Assembly (NCBI RefSeq): GCF_900626145.1
Contig: NZ_LR130817.1
Span: 1,083,562 to 1,147,561, forward strand
From: Intestinimonas timonensis
Lineage (GTDB): Bacteria; Bacillota; Clostridia; Oscillospirales; Oscillospiraceae
Direction: 5' to 3'
Length of the DNA: 64,000 bases
This document shows positions 9,421 through 16,514 of the stretch, piece by piece. The position numbers and the translations under genes are program-made. Within the stretch, counting starts at the first letter, position 1. The number at the start of each line of letters is the position of its first letter. A model generated the notes under the pieces. That model had not been told where the DNA came from and made no database searches. It saw only the letters and a program-made list of their open reading frames with translations.

Positions 9421-9467
9421 GTTTGGTCCCTCCTGTTTGTTTGATTGGCTTTATTATGGCAGAGGGC

Positions 9468-9484
9468 TTGCAGAAAGAATGCAA
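9468..9484. promoter_or_regulatory. Palindrome in the leuC/crp divergent region, candidate operator
   Basis: TTGCA and TGCAA form an inverted repeat with a 7-base centre, overlapping the -35 box of the plus-strand regulator promoter and lying about 50-65 bases upstream of leuC. It could be the binding site of the neighbouring Crp/Fnr-type protein, which would then control itself and possibly leuC. This is inference from position and symmetry. Confidence 0.4.
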
Positions 9485-9497
9485 ACCATGATACAAT
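9468..9497 (+). promoter_or_regulatory. Promoter of the Crp/Fnr-family gene
   Basis: TTGCAG, 18 bases, then TACAAT, about 30 bases before the ATG at 9529. No equally good promoter was found for leuC on the other strand; the best there is CATAAT at 9453-9458 with a poor -35. Confidence 0.65.
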
Positions 9498-9528
9498 GCT
9501 GTTAAAAGGCAGGAAGGCGGGACGTCAT

Positions 9529-10158
9529 ATGACAGAGCAGCGGGAAAACACTCCTTGGGCGTCTTTGGCTCAGGGACAGCCTCCCAGGATCTATGCCCCG
9601 GGACAGCTCATCTACCTTCAGGGCACCGAGGCGGATACCTTTTATTATCTTCTCTCCGGCAGCGCCCGGAGCTATATCAGCTCAGAGACGGGAGATGAGC
9701 GGGTGCTCACCACCCATCGCTCGGGGGATCTGATGGGCGAGGCCGCTTTTTTCGATGGCTGTCCCCGTGTGTCCTCCGCCGTGGCCGTGACTGAATGCAA
9801 GGTAGTTTCCATCGACCGTGAGCGATTGGACCAGGTTCTCCGGAGCCACCCGGAGCTTGCTCTCCCCATGCTCCAGTACCTTGCCCGGACGGTGCGCCTC
9901 CTCTCCGACCACGTGGACGGCATGTCCTTCCGTCCAGCGGATCAGCGTGTGGCCCGGTATCTCCTCTCCATCCCGCCGGAGGCCGGTGGGGCTCTGCGCT
10001 GCACGCATGAGGAGATCGGCGCCGCCGTGGGGGTAAGTCGGGTAACCGTGAGCCGGGTACTGGGGGAGTTTACCCGGAAGGGGTGGCTCAAGACCGGGTA
10101 TCGGGCCCTCTACGTTACCGACGATGACGCCCTCAGGGCCTTTGCCTTTCGCGATTGA
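9529..10158 (+). CDS. Crp/Fnr-family transcriptional regulator
   Basis: The protein has 209 residues. Residues about 15-125 form a cyclic-nucleotide-binding-like beta barrel (PGQLIYLQGTEADTFYYLLS, HRSGDLMGEAAFFDG). Residues about 140-200 are the Crp-type helix-turn-helix (THEEIGAAVGVSRVTVSRVL). There is no N-terminal cysteine cluster, so it is not an Fnr-type iron-sulfur sensor, and its effector is unknown. ATG at 9529 was chosen for the GGAAGGCGGG before it. It is the first gene of the plus-strand island and diverges from leuCDB; scfA follows from its own promoter. Confidence 0.9.
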   Translation: MTEQRENTPWASLAQGQPPRIYAPGQLIYLQGTEADTFYYLLSGSARSYISSETGDERVLTTHRSGDLMGEAAFFDGCPRVSSAVAVTECKVVSIDRERLDQVLRSHPELALPMLQYLARTVRLLSDHVDGMSFRPADQRVARYLLSIPPEAGGALRCTHEEIGAAVGVSRVTVSRVLGEFTRKGWLKTGYRALYVTDDDALRAFAFRD

Positions 10159-10172
10159 CGGGCGTTTTCCTC

Positions 10173-10201
10173 TTGACAATCGGCCATTCTTGTTTTAATC
10201 T
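10173..10201 (+). promoter_or_regulatory. Promoter of scfA
   Basis: A perfect TTGACA, 17 bases, then TAATCT, located 15 bases after the regulator's stop codon and 60 bases before the scfA ATG. It implies strong, independent expression of the precursor peptide. Confidence 0.8.
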
Positions 10202-10260
10202 GTATAGAGGAAAAGCTGTGCTCTGCACAGAACAGACTGAAACGATTGGAGACTTGGACC

Positions 10261-10407
10261 ATGAATAGAATCAAGACCATCGAGACCCGCGACCTCTGCA
10301 AGAGCGTGACCACTGGCGGCTGCGGCGAGTGCCAGACTTCTTGCCAGTCCGCCTGCAAGACCAGCTGCGGCGTGGCCAACCAGCCCTGCGAGAACAACGA
10401 GCAGTAA
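10261..10407 (+). CDS. scfA: SCIFF peptide precursor (six-cysteines-in-forty-five family)
   Basis: A 48-residue peptide with the family's conserved core GGCGECQTSCQSACKTSC followed by a short tail with one more cysteine. Cysteines are at 13, 21, 24, 28, 32, 36 and 43; the family normally has the last six only, so Cys13 is extra. SCIFF peptides are ribosomally made and cross-linked by a partner radical SAM enzyme, encoded next door at 10520. From memory, the characterised Clostridium thermocellum peptide links Cys32 to Thr37; here residue 37 is glycine. The biological role of SCIFF is unknown. The strong promoter at 10173 and the terminator at 10424 bracket this gene. Confidence 0.96.
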   Translation: MNRIKTIETRDLCKSVTTGGCGECQTSCQSACKTSCGVANQPCENNEQ

Positions 10408-10423
10408 GCAGACGTCAAACCTG

Positions 10424-10456
10424 AGTGCCGCCTTGCAGTGAGGCGGCACTTTTTTT
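10424..10456 (+). terminator. Terminator between scfA and scfB
   Basis: AGTGCCGCCT and AGGCGGCACT form a ten-base stem with a seven-base loop followed by TTTTTTT (first T shared with the stem). No separate promoter is obvious before scfB, so partial read-through would give far more precursor than maturase mRNA. Confidence 0.9.
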
Positions 10457-10519
10457 GCCATGGTCCGGTCTGAGGCTCCGTTTCAAAGAGACAATCATCC
10501 TGTGGAGGGATCAAGATTT

Positions 10520-11902
10520 ATGGTACATCAATACAAGCTGGACGGCTACAACATCGTCCTGGACACCTGCAGCGGTTCGGTCCATCTGGTGGACGAGGTG
10601 GCGTATGACATCATCGCCCTCTACCCCGACCACACCCCCGACGAGATCTGCCAGCGTATCCTGGCCGACTACCCCGACCGTCCCGACGTCACCGAGGAGG
10701 AGGTCCGCGCCTGCATCGATGACGTGACGGCACTGAAGGAGGAGCACAAGCTCTTCACCCCTGACACCTACGCCCCCATGGCCGCCGACTACAAGAACCA
10801 CTCCAACGTCATCAAGGCTCTGTGCCTCCATGTGGCCCACACCTGCAACCTGAGCTGCTCCTACTGCTTCGCCAGCCAGGGCAAATACCAGGGCGAGCGG
10901 GCCCTCATGTCCTTTGAGGTGGGCAAGCAGGCTCTGGATTTCCTGGTGGCTCACTCCGGCACTCGCCGGAACCTGGAGGTGGATTTCTTCGGCGGCGAAC
11001 CCCTGATGAACTGGCAGGTTGTGAAGGATTTGGTGGCCTACGCCCGGAGCCTAGAGCCCATCCACAACAAGAACTTCCGGTTCACTCTCACCACCAACGG
11101 CGTGCTCCTGAACGACGAGGTCATCGACTTCTGCAACAAGGAGATGCACAACGTGGTCCTCTCCCTGGACGGGCGCAAAGAGGTCCACGACCGATTCCGG
11201 AAGGACTATGCCGGCAACGGCAGCTACGACACCATCGTGCCCAAGTTCCAGCATTTCGTGGAGCGCCGGGGTGACAAGAGCTACTACATCCGGGGTACCT
11301 ACACCCACCACAACACCGATTTCGTAAATGACATCCTCCACATGGCCGACCTGGGCTTCACTGAGCTGAGCATGGAGCCGGTGGTGTGCTCCCCCGACGA
11401 TCCCTGCGCCCTCACCCAGGAGGACCTGCCCGTGCTCTTTGAGCAGTATGAAACTCTGGCCCGGGAGATGCTCCGCCGCCAGCGCGAGGGCCGTCCTTTC
11501 ACCTTCTACCACTACATTCTGGACCTCAAGCACGGTCCCTGCATCTACAAGCGCATCTCCGGCTGCGGCAGCGGCACTGAGTACATGGCTGTCACCCCCT
11601 GGGGTGAGCTCTTCCCCTGCCACCAGTTCGTAGGCGACCCAAAGTACTCCCTGGGCAATATCTGGGACGGAGTGACCAACACCGCCGTTCAGGACGAGTT
11701 CCGCAACTGCAACGCCTACGCCCGGCCCGAGTGCGCTGACTGCTGGGCCCGGCTCTACTGCTCCGGCGGCTGCGCCGCCAACAGCTATCACGCCTCCGGC
11801 AGCATCCGGGGCATCTACCCCTACGGCTGTGAGCTCTTCAAAAAGCGGATGGAGTGCGCCATCATGCTCCAGGTGGCCCAGAGCCAGGATGGTCAGCCAT
11901 GA
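10520..11902 (+). CDS. scfB: SCIFF thioether-forming radical SAM maturase
   Basis: A 460-residue radical SAM/SPASM enzyme that installs thioether cross-links in the SCIFF peptide. Residues 1-80 resemble the peptide-recognition region of this family. The SAM cluster motif CxxxCxxC is Cys109, Cys113 and Cys116 (HTCNLSCSYCFAS), and FFGGEPLMNW follows. The C-terminal third holds many cysteines for auxiliary clusters (SGCGSGTEY, LFPCHQF, PECADCWARLYCSGGC, GCELFKKRMEC). ATG at 10520 has GGAGGGA nine bases upstream. Its TGA overlaps the next ATG by four bases. It follows scfA after a terminator. Adjacent scfA makes the assignment firm. Confidence 0.96.
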   Translation: MVHQYKLDGYNIVLDTCSGSVHLVDEVAYDIIALYPDHTPDEICQRILADYPDRPDVTEEEVRACIDDVTALKEEHKLFTPDTYAPMAADYKNHSNVIKALCLHVAHTCNLSCSYCFASQGKYQGERALMSFEVGKQALDFLVAHSGTRRNLEVDFFGGEPLMNWQVVKDLVAYARSLEPIHNKNFRFTLTTNGVLLNDEVIDFCNKEMHNVVLSLDGRKEVHDRFRKDYAGNGSYDTIVPKFQHFVERRGDKSYYIRGTYTHHNTDFVNDILHMADLGFTELSMEPVVCSPDDPCALTQEDLPVLFEQYETLAREMLRRQREGRPFTFYHYILDLKHGPCIYKRISGCGSGTEYMAVTPWGELFPCHQFVGDPKYSLGNIWDGVTNTAVQDEFRNCNAYARPECADCWARLYCSGGCAANSYHASGSIRGIYPYGCELFKKRMECAIMLQVAQSQDGQP

Positions 11903-13242
11903 ACACCCCCATCTGTGACTTCGTGCGCGGCTACGCCTCTGCCCACCCTGCCCGGCTCCACATGCCCGGGCACAAGGGAAAGGGACCTCTGGGCTGCGAG
12001 GCTCTGGACATCACCGAGGTGGCTGGTGCCGACGACCTCTCCCATCCGGAGGGCGTTATCCTGGAGAGTGAGAACAACGCCTCCGCCCTCTTTGGGACCC
12101 GCCACACCTTTTACAGCGCCGGCGGCTCCTCCCAGTGCGTGAAGGCCATGCTCCACTTGGCCCTCCTCCACCGGGCGTCCAATGCTTCTCGGACAGTGCT
12201 GGCTGGTCGGAACGCCCACAAGGCCTTTCTCCACGGCTGCGCCCTCCTGGATCTGGAGCCAGAATGGCTCCTCCCTGAGGGTGAGAGTCCCCTATGCGCC
12301 TGTCCCCTCTCCCCAGCCGGCCTGGACCGAGCGCTGGCGGAGCAGCCCGCACCCCCTCTGGCGGTTTACGTCACCTCCCCCGACTACCTGGGCGGCATGC
12401 TGGACATCGCCGGTCTGGCCGAGGTCTGTCACCGACACGGCGTCCCCCTGTTAGTGGACAATGCCCACGGGGCCTATCTCCGGTTCCTCTCCCCCTCCCG
12501 CCACCCCATGGACCTGGGCGCCGACCTGTGCTGCGACTCCGCCCACAAGACCTTGCCGGTGCTCACCGGCGGCGCCTACCTCCATGTCTCTCCCACCGCC
12601 CTGGCGCCTTACGAGCACGAGGCCCGACAGGCCATGGCCCTCTTCGGCTCCTCCAGCCCCTCCTATCTCATCCTCCAGTCCCTGGACGCCTGCAATCGCC
12701 GTCTGGCTGACGACTATGGTGCTCAGATGGAGCGGGTGGTCCTCCATCTGGATGCGCTGAAGGCCAAACTCTCCGCCCAGGGTGTCCCGGTACGCCCCGG
12801 AGAACCCCTGAAGCTGGTGGTGGACGGCTGGGTGACGGGGCTCTCCGGCTACGAGCTGGCAGACCTGCTGCGTCGGAGCGGTGTGGAACCGGAGTACTCC
12901 GACCCGGATGAGGTGGTGCTCATGTACTCTGCCGACGCTGTTGAATCCGATTTTCAGCGGGTAGAGACAGCTTTTTCAGGTATCCGTCCCGGTCTCAGGC
13001 GGTCCCCTGCCGCTCTCCCTGACCCTGGCGAGCGGGTTCTCTCGCCAAGAGCAGCCATGTTGTCGCCCTGGGAAGAGATCCCCGTACGGGAAGCCGCAGG
13101 CCGGATCTGTGCCGGAGCGGCGGTGTCCTGTCCCCCGGCCATCCCCATCGCCGTCAGCGGTGAGCGTATTACGGCAGAGGCTGCTGCCCTCATGACAGAG
13201 TTGGATTTTGAGACAGTCTCTGTGGTACGAGAAGCTGTTTAA
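11899..13242 (+). CDS. Orn/Lys/Arg decarboxylase-family PLP enzyme
   Basis: A 447-residue fold-type I PLP enzyme of the Orn/Lys/Arg decarboxylase major-domain group. It shows HMPGHKGKG near residue 20, the PLP-ring aspartate in LLVDNAHGAYLRF (Asp187) and the PLP lysine in DSAHKTLPVLTGG (Lys217), so it looks catalytically intact. The length matches the short gram-positive arginine/lysine decarboxylase-like proteins such as SpeA/Cad. The product amine is not predictable. The ATG overlaps the scfB stop (ATGA), so it is translationally coupled to the SCIFF maturase. Involvement in SCIFF chemistry is speculative; it may be polyamine metabolism. A terminator follows. Confidence 0.87.
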   Translation: MNTPICDFVRGYASAHPARLHMPGHKGKGPLGCEALDITEVAGADDLSHPEGVILESENNASALFGTRHTFYSAGGSSQCVKAMLHLALLHRASNASRTVLAGRNAHKAFLHGCALLDLEPEWLLPEGESPLCACPLSPAGLDRALAEQPAPPLAVYVTSPDYLGGMLDIAGLAEVCHRHGVPLLVDNAHGAYLRFLSPSRHPMDLGADLCCDSAHKTLPVLTGGAYLHVSPTALAPYEHEARQAMALFGSSSPSYLILQSLDACNRRLADDYGAQMERVVLHLDALKAKLSAQGVPVRPGEPLKLVVDGWVTGLSGYELADLLRRSGVEPEYSDPDEVVLMYSADAVESDFQRVETAFSGIRPGLRRSPAALPDPGERVLSPRAAMLSPWEEIPVREAAGRICAGAAVSCPPAIPIAVSGERITAEAAALMTELDFETVSVVREAV

Positions 13243-13246
13243 TATG

Positions 13247-13286
13247 AAAAAATGCCGCGGACCAGCCGGTCCGCGGCATTTTTTAT
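13247..13286. terminator. Bidirectional terminator between the PLP decarboxylase and spoIVA
   Basis: AATGCCGCGGACC and GGTCCGCGGCATT form a 13-base stem flanked by A and T runs on both sides. It serves the converging genes; the spoIVA stop codon lies inside the T-run side. Confidence 0.92.
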
Positions 13287-14761
13287 AGGATGATGCAGAT
13301 GAGCCCACCGGAGCCCTCGTTGATGATGCGCTGGAGAGTCTCCTGGAGCTTGCTCCTGGCATCCTCCGGCATTCGTTTGAGCTTGGTGTTCAGATCCTCG
13401 CTGACCAGTTCGTGGAAGGAGCGTCCAAAGATGTTGGACTGCCAGATGGCCTTGGTATCCCCTTCGAACTCCTGGAGCAGGTAGTGGACCATCTCCTCCG
13501 ACTGTTTCTCATTCCCAACGATGGGAGAGACCTCCGTCTCGATGTCAGCCCGAATCATATGGATGGAGGGGGCGGAGGCCTTGAGGCGGACTCCATAGCG
13601 CCCGCCCTGCCGGACGATCTCCGGCTCCTCCAGTTTCAGCTCATCGGTGGTCGGCACCACAATGCCGTAGCCGGTCTCCCTGACCTCCCGGAGGGCGTCA
13701 GCCACCTTATCATAGGACCGTTTGACTTCTGAGAGCTGGGTGAGCAGGCCAATGAGGTCACCGTCATCCTGGATGGAGAAGCCGGACTGGGCGGACAGGG
13801 TCTCATAAAAGAGGCTGCGGGGCAGCTCCAGGTCGGCGGCGGCCAGACCGGTGCCAAGCTCTACCGAGGTGACCTGGGCCCGGCTCACCCCTTCGCTGCT
13901 GCCGATGGCCGAGATCACACCGTCCACATCCCGGATACGCCGCAGCCCGCCGGCCTGCTCCCGGATGGCGGCGTAAAGACCGCTCTTGATGGGGTGATCT
14001 CCTGGCAGGGCGTCCACCCAGGCAGGGAGGTTCAGGTCCAGCTCTCGGAGCGGGAACTCGAAGAGCACCGCTCTGATAATGTTCGTCACGTCGTCCTGGC
14101 TCAGTTCGAGGCAGTTCACTGCCATACATGTCACGTCGTACCGGCCCGCGATGTCGTTCCGGATCGCCTTGGCACGCTCAGAGTTGGGAAAAGCCGAGTT
14201 GAGGAGGACCAGGAAAGGTTTTCCCAGCTCTTTGAGCTCGGTGATGACCCGCTCCTCTGCTTCCAGATAGTCCTCACGCTGAATATCTGTCACACTGCCG
14301 TCAGTGGTCACCACCACGGCGATGGTGGAGTGCTCCGAGATCACCTTTCGGGTCCCGATCTCCGCCGCCTCCGTCATGGGGATGGGGTGGTCGAACCAAG
14401 GGGTGGTCACCATCCGGGGCTGGTCATCCTCGGTCTGACCCACAGCGCCGGGCACCATATAGCCCACGCAGTCCACCAGCCGCACCGACATTCGGGTACC
14501 GCCCTCCATGGTGAGCTCCACAGCTTCCTCTGGGACAAACTTGGGTTCGGCGGTCATCACAGTCCGGCCGGAGCCACTCTGGGGCAACTCATCCCGGGCA
14601 CGCTCCTTGCGGTAGACGTTTTCGATGTTGGGCAGCACCAACGTCTCCATAAACCGTTTGATGAAGGTCGACTTGCCCGTCCGCACCGGACCCACTACGC
14701 CGATGTAAATGTCGCCCTCGGTGCGCCGGGCGATGTCCTCATAGATATTCCGATCTTCCAA
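13283..14761 (-). CDS. spoIVA: Stage IV sporulation protein A, spore coat scaffold ATPase
   Basis: SpoIVA polymerises on the forespore surface using ATP and forms the basement layer of the coat. The protein has 492 residues, the same length as in Bacillus subtilis. The N-terminus YIGVVGPVRTGKSTFIKRF holds the Walker A loop at 24-31; RLVDCVGYMVPGA and VVVTTDGS are further nucleotide-domain motifs, and the C-terminus ends GGLICIIL. The start is a TTG at 14761, fixed by AAGGAGG eight bases upstream. It lies 15 bases after the sipL-like gene, with spoVM next upstream. SpoVM and SipL are the known membrane anchor and partner of SpoIVA. Confidence 0.98.
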   Translation of the reverse strand: MEDRNIYEDIARRTEGDIYIGVVGPVRTGKSTFIKRFMETLVLPNIENVYRKERARDELPQSGSGRTVMTAEPKFVPEEAVELTMEGGTRMSVRLVDCVGYMVPGAVGQTEDDQPRMVTTPWFDHPIPMTEAAEIGTRKVISEHSTIAVVVTTDGSVTDIQREDYLEAEERVITELKELGKPFLVLLNSAFPNSERAKAIRNDIAGRYDVTCMAVNCLELSQDDVTNIIRAVLFEFPLRELDLNLPAWVDALPGDHPIKSGLYAAIREQAGGLRRIRDVDGVISAIGSSEGVSRAQVTSVELGTGLAAADLELPRSLFYETLSAQSGFSIQDDGDLIGLLTQLSEVKRSYDKVADALREVRETGYGIVVPTTDELKLEEPEIVRQGGRYGVRLKASAPSIHMIRADIETEVSPIVGNEKQSEEMVHYLLQEFEGDTKAIWQSNIFGRSFHELVSEDLNTKLKRMPEDARSKLQETLQRIINEGSGGLICIIL

Positions 14762-14776
14762 TGGAGACGCCTCCTT

Positions 14777-16303
14777 TTACCGCTTCTTGGGGATGAGCAG
14801 GACCCGCCCCGCCGTGAGGGTATCCTCCCCCAGGCTATTGGCCTGAACGATATCCTCCATGGTGGTGCCGTAAGCTTTGGCGATATCCCAGAGCCGTTCA
14901 CCCTCCTCCACGGCCCTCAGCACGATAGAGGGACGGGCAGACGGGTCTCTGGGCGCATCCTCGTCCAGGCGGACCTGGGCTACACCAGTGATCTGTCTGG
15001 GCAGTAGGGACAAATACCGGAACTCCAGAGGACAGCGCAGCTCAACACCACCCCCCGCCGGTGCTGCCGCGCCTTCACCCGAACAGACACAGCGGCAGCT
15101 GCACATCGCGCCAGCTGAAAGCTCCATCGGACACATGGCAGTTATGGTACGCGTGACCGCTTCCAGCATTCCCTCCTCGGAGAGATAAACCACTGTGGCC
15201 GATAGCTCCGCTTTCAGCCGCCCCTGCTCTCCATCACGTTCCGCCTCCACCTGCCCCACATGAATATGGACGTCACAGACCTCCCGCACCGGGGATGTCG
15301 TCTCCAACAGCTCACGGGCGGTGATCCGCCGTTCCCCGTGCTCCAGCGGCCGGGCCAATGCATAGCCCCGTCGCTGGACCGACAGGTCGTAGGCCGTACT
15401 GTAAATGTCGGACAAAAGAGTTACCTGGCGCTCCTCACGGACGACCGCCTGGGCCAGCATACCAAGGGATACCGACATCATTCTTCCCTCGTTTCCGTCG
15501 AGGGTACAATCGATCCCGGTAAGTACTACCGACAATGTACAGTCGGCCTCCTCCCCCGCACCACTTACCTCCATGATCTGAGAAAATGGCAGGGTAAAGT
15601 CAGCGCCGCACAGCCCGCCGCCCGGCTCCCGGTACACCAGCCGTAAGCCGGCTTCTCCTTTAAAAATAAGCTTGTTGCCGATGAGCTTAGATTCTCCGCA
15701 CACCAAATCTACCCGGCTCTTTAGTATTTCCGCTGCCGGTGGACGCGTCGCTGACAAGCTCAGGTCGTCCGAAAATGTGAAGGATTTCTCCTCTACACCT
15801 ATGATAAAGCATGCGGTTTGAGCCTCTTCCAAAGTCTGAATCCCATTTTGCTCCTGACCGTCCACACCGTCGCAGAAGCTAGGGGTCTGTGGGACGTAAG
15901 CCTGCACCGCTATAGCCAGACTCACACGTACCAGAACCTTTCTGGGGTTAAGGCTTCGGGCATCCGCCCACATCACCCGAGGCTCGGCCGACAATCGACA
16001 CTGTCGGGTGAGCCCCGGTGCCTCGGCGGTGCAGGTGAAGGGGATGCTGACGGTGATCCGCCGCACCCCCTCACCGCTCTCCGCCTCATAGAGAACGGCG
16101 CACCGGGCTGTCCCGGTCACCTCCGCTTTGCCATCCTGGGCCTCCTTGGTCCCCAGACACACCGCCGCCTCCGTGTCCACGATGCGCAGGATATCCGGAC
16201 AGGCGTCTGGGACAATGCTCTCCAGTGTCTCCTCCTGGAAGAGCGTGGTATCCAATACGGTATCGTAGCAGTTGAGTTGGGTGGTCTTCAGTTCCAGCTC
16301 CAT
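14777..16303 (-). CDS. sipL: SipL-like spore protein with DUF3794 (SPOCS) and LysM domains
   Basis: The protein has 508 residues. Most of it is repeated DUF3794/SPOCS sequence (for example SIVPDACPDILRIVDTEAAV near residue 30). The last 50 residues are a LysM domain (ERLWDIAKAYGTTMEDIVQA). This architecture and length match SipL, which in Clostridioides difficile binds SpoIVA through its LysM domain and is needed for coat attachment. Adjacency to spoIVA strongly supports this. The ATG at 16303 uses the site AAGGAGAGG, which lies in the 3' arm of a perfect hairpin (16313-16337). The alternative is another DUF3794 spore protein, but the LysM tail favours SipL. Confidence 0.9.
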   Translation of the reverse strand: MELELKTTQLNCYDTVLDTTLFQEETLESIVPDACPDILRIVDTEAAVCLGTKEAQDGKAEVTGTARCAVLYEAESGEGVRRITVSIPFTCTAEAPGLTRQCRLSAEPRVMWADARSLNPRKVLVRVSLAIAVQAYVPQTPSFCDGVDGQEQNGIQTLEEAQTACFIIGVEEKSFTFSDDLSLSATRPPAAEILKSRVDLVCGESKLIGNKLIFKGEAGLRLVYREPGGGLCGADFTLPFSQIMEVSGAGEEADCTLSVVLTGIDCTLDGNEGRMMSVSLGMLAQAVVREERQVTLLSDIYSTAYDLSVQRRGYALARPLEHGERRITARELLETTSPVREVCDVHIHVGQVEAERDGEQGRLKAELSATVVYLSEEGMLEAVTRTITAMCPMELSAGAMCSCRCVCSGEGAAAPAGGGVELRCPLEFRYLSLLPRQITGVAQVRLDEDAPRDPSARPSIVLRAVEEGERLWDIAKAYGTTMEDIVQANSLGEDTLTAGRVLLIPKKR

Positions 16304-16312
16304 AGCGTTCCT

Positions 16313-16337
16313 CTCCTTGTAACGTTTCTACAAGGAG
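16313..16337 (-). promoter_or_regulatory. Hairpin masking the sipL ribosome-binding site
   Basis: On the minus strand CTCCTTGTA and TACAAGGAG pair perfectly around a seven-base loop. The AAGGAG of the 3' arm is the ribosome-binding site for the ATG at 16303. No T-run follows, so it is not a terminator. It may limit sipL translation unless opened by ribosomes or by a transcript starting inside it. Confidence 0.55.
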
Positions 16338-16370
16338 CATATGTACAAGGGTCTGGAGCTATGCCATTTT

Positions 16371-16442
16371 TTAGCGCAGGCCGAAAAGAGCCTTCAACAC
16401 ACCCCTGAGGTACTTGGGAGACCTAACCACGACGATCTTCAT
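16371..16442 (-). CDS. spoVM: Stage V sporulation protein M, 23 residues
   Basis: SpoVM is a tiny amphipathic peptide that senses the convex forespore membrane and anchors SpoIVA. This ORF starts MKIVVVRSPKYLRG and ends ALFGLR. It keeps the family pattern: Met-Lys start, Pro at position 9 followed by Lys and an aromatic, Leu12, Gly14 and a basic/hydrophobic helix. It is 23 residues against 26 in Bacillus subtilis. AAGGAGG lies eight bases before the ATG, inside the rsgA terminator hairpin. It follows rsgA, a position related to that of spoVM in Bacillus, and precedes sipL and spoIVA. It is missed easily because of its size. Confidence 0.9.
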   Translation of the reverse strand: MKIVVVRSPKYLRGVLKALFGLR

Positions 16443-16503
16443 AAAAAACGCCTCCTTCCACGTAAACTGGCATCGCTGTTACCAGTATACGCAGAAGGAG
16501 GCG
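16443..16503 (-). terminator. rsgA terminator containing the spoVM ribosome-binding site
   Basis: Twelve bases after the rsgA stop, two 22-base arms (minus strand 16503-16482 and 16470-16449) pair at 21 of 22 positions (two G-U pairs) around an 11-base loop and are followed by TTTTTT, a textbook terminator. The outer 3' arm GAAGGAGGCG is also the spoVM ribosome-binding site, and the T-run directly touches the spoVM ATG. Confidence 0.88.
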
Positions 16504-16514
16504 TAATGTGTATC

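Noticed and set aside
7645..9444. 599-codon plus-strand frame opposite leuC and leuD
   Set aside because: Composition is Gly/Val/His-rich shadow sequence; leuC, leuD and leuB motifs are clear on the other strand.
9420..9528. T-box or leucine attenuator for leuCDB
   Set aside because: No specifier-loop or T-box-like GGTGG sequence and no terminator lies in the 108-base gap.
1672..13286. Mobile element or genomic island origin for the plus-strand SCIFF/regulator block
   Set aside because: The block differs in strand but no integrase, transposase, flanking repeat or obvious composition change is visible by eye.
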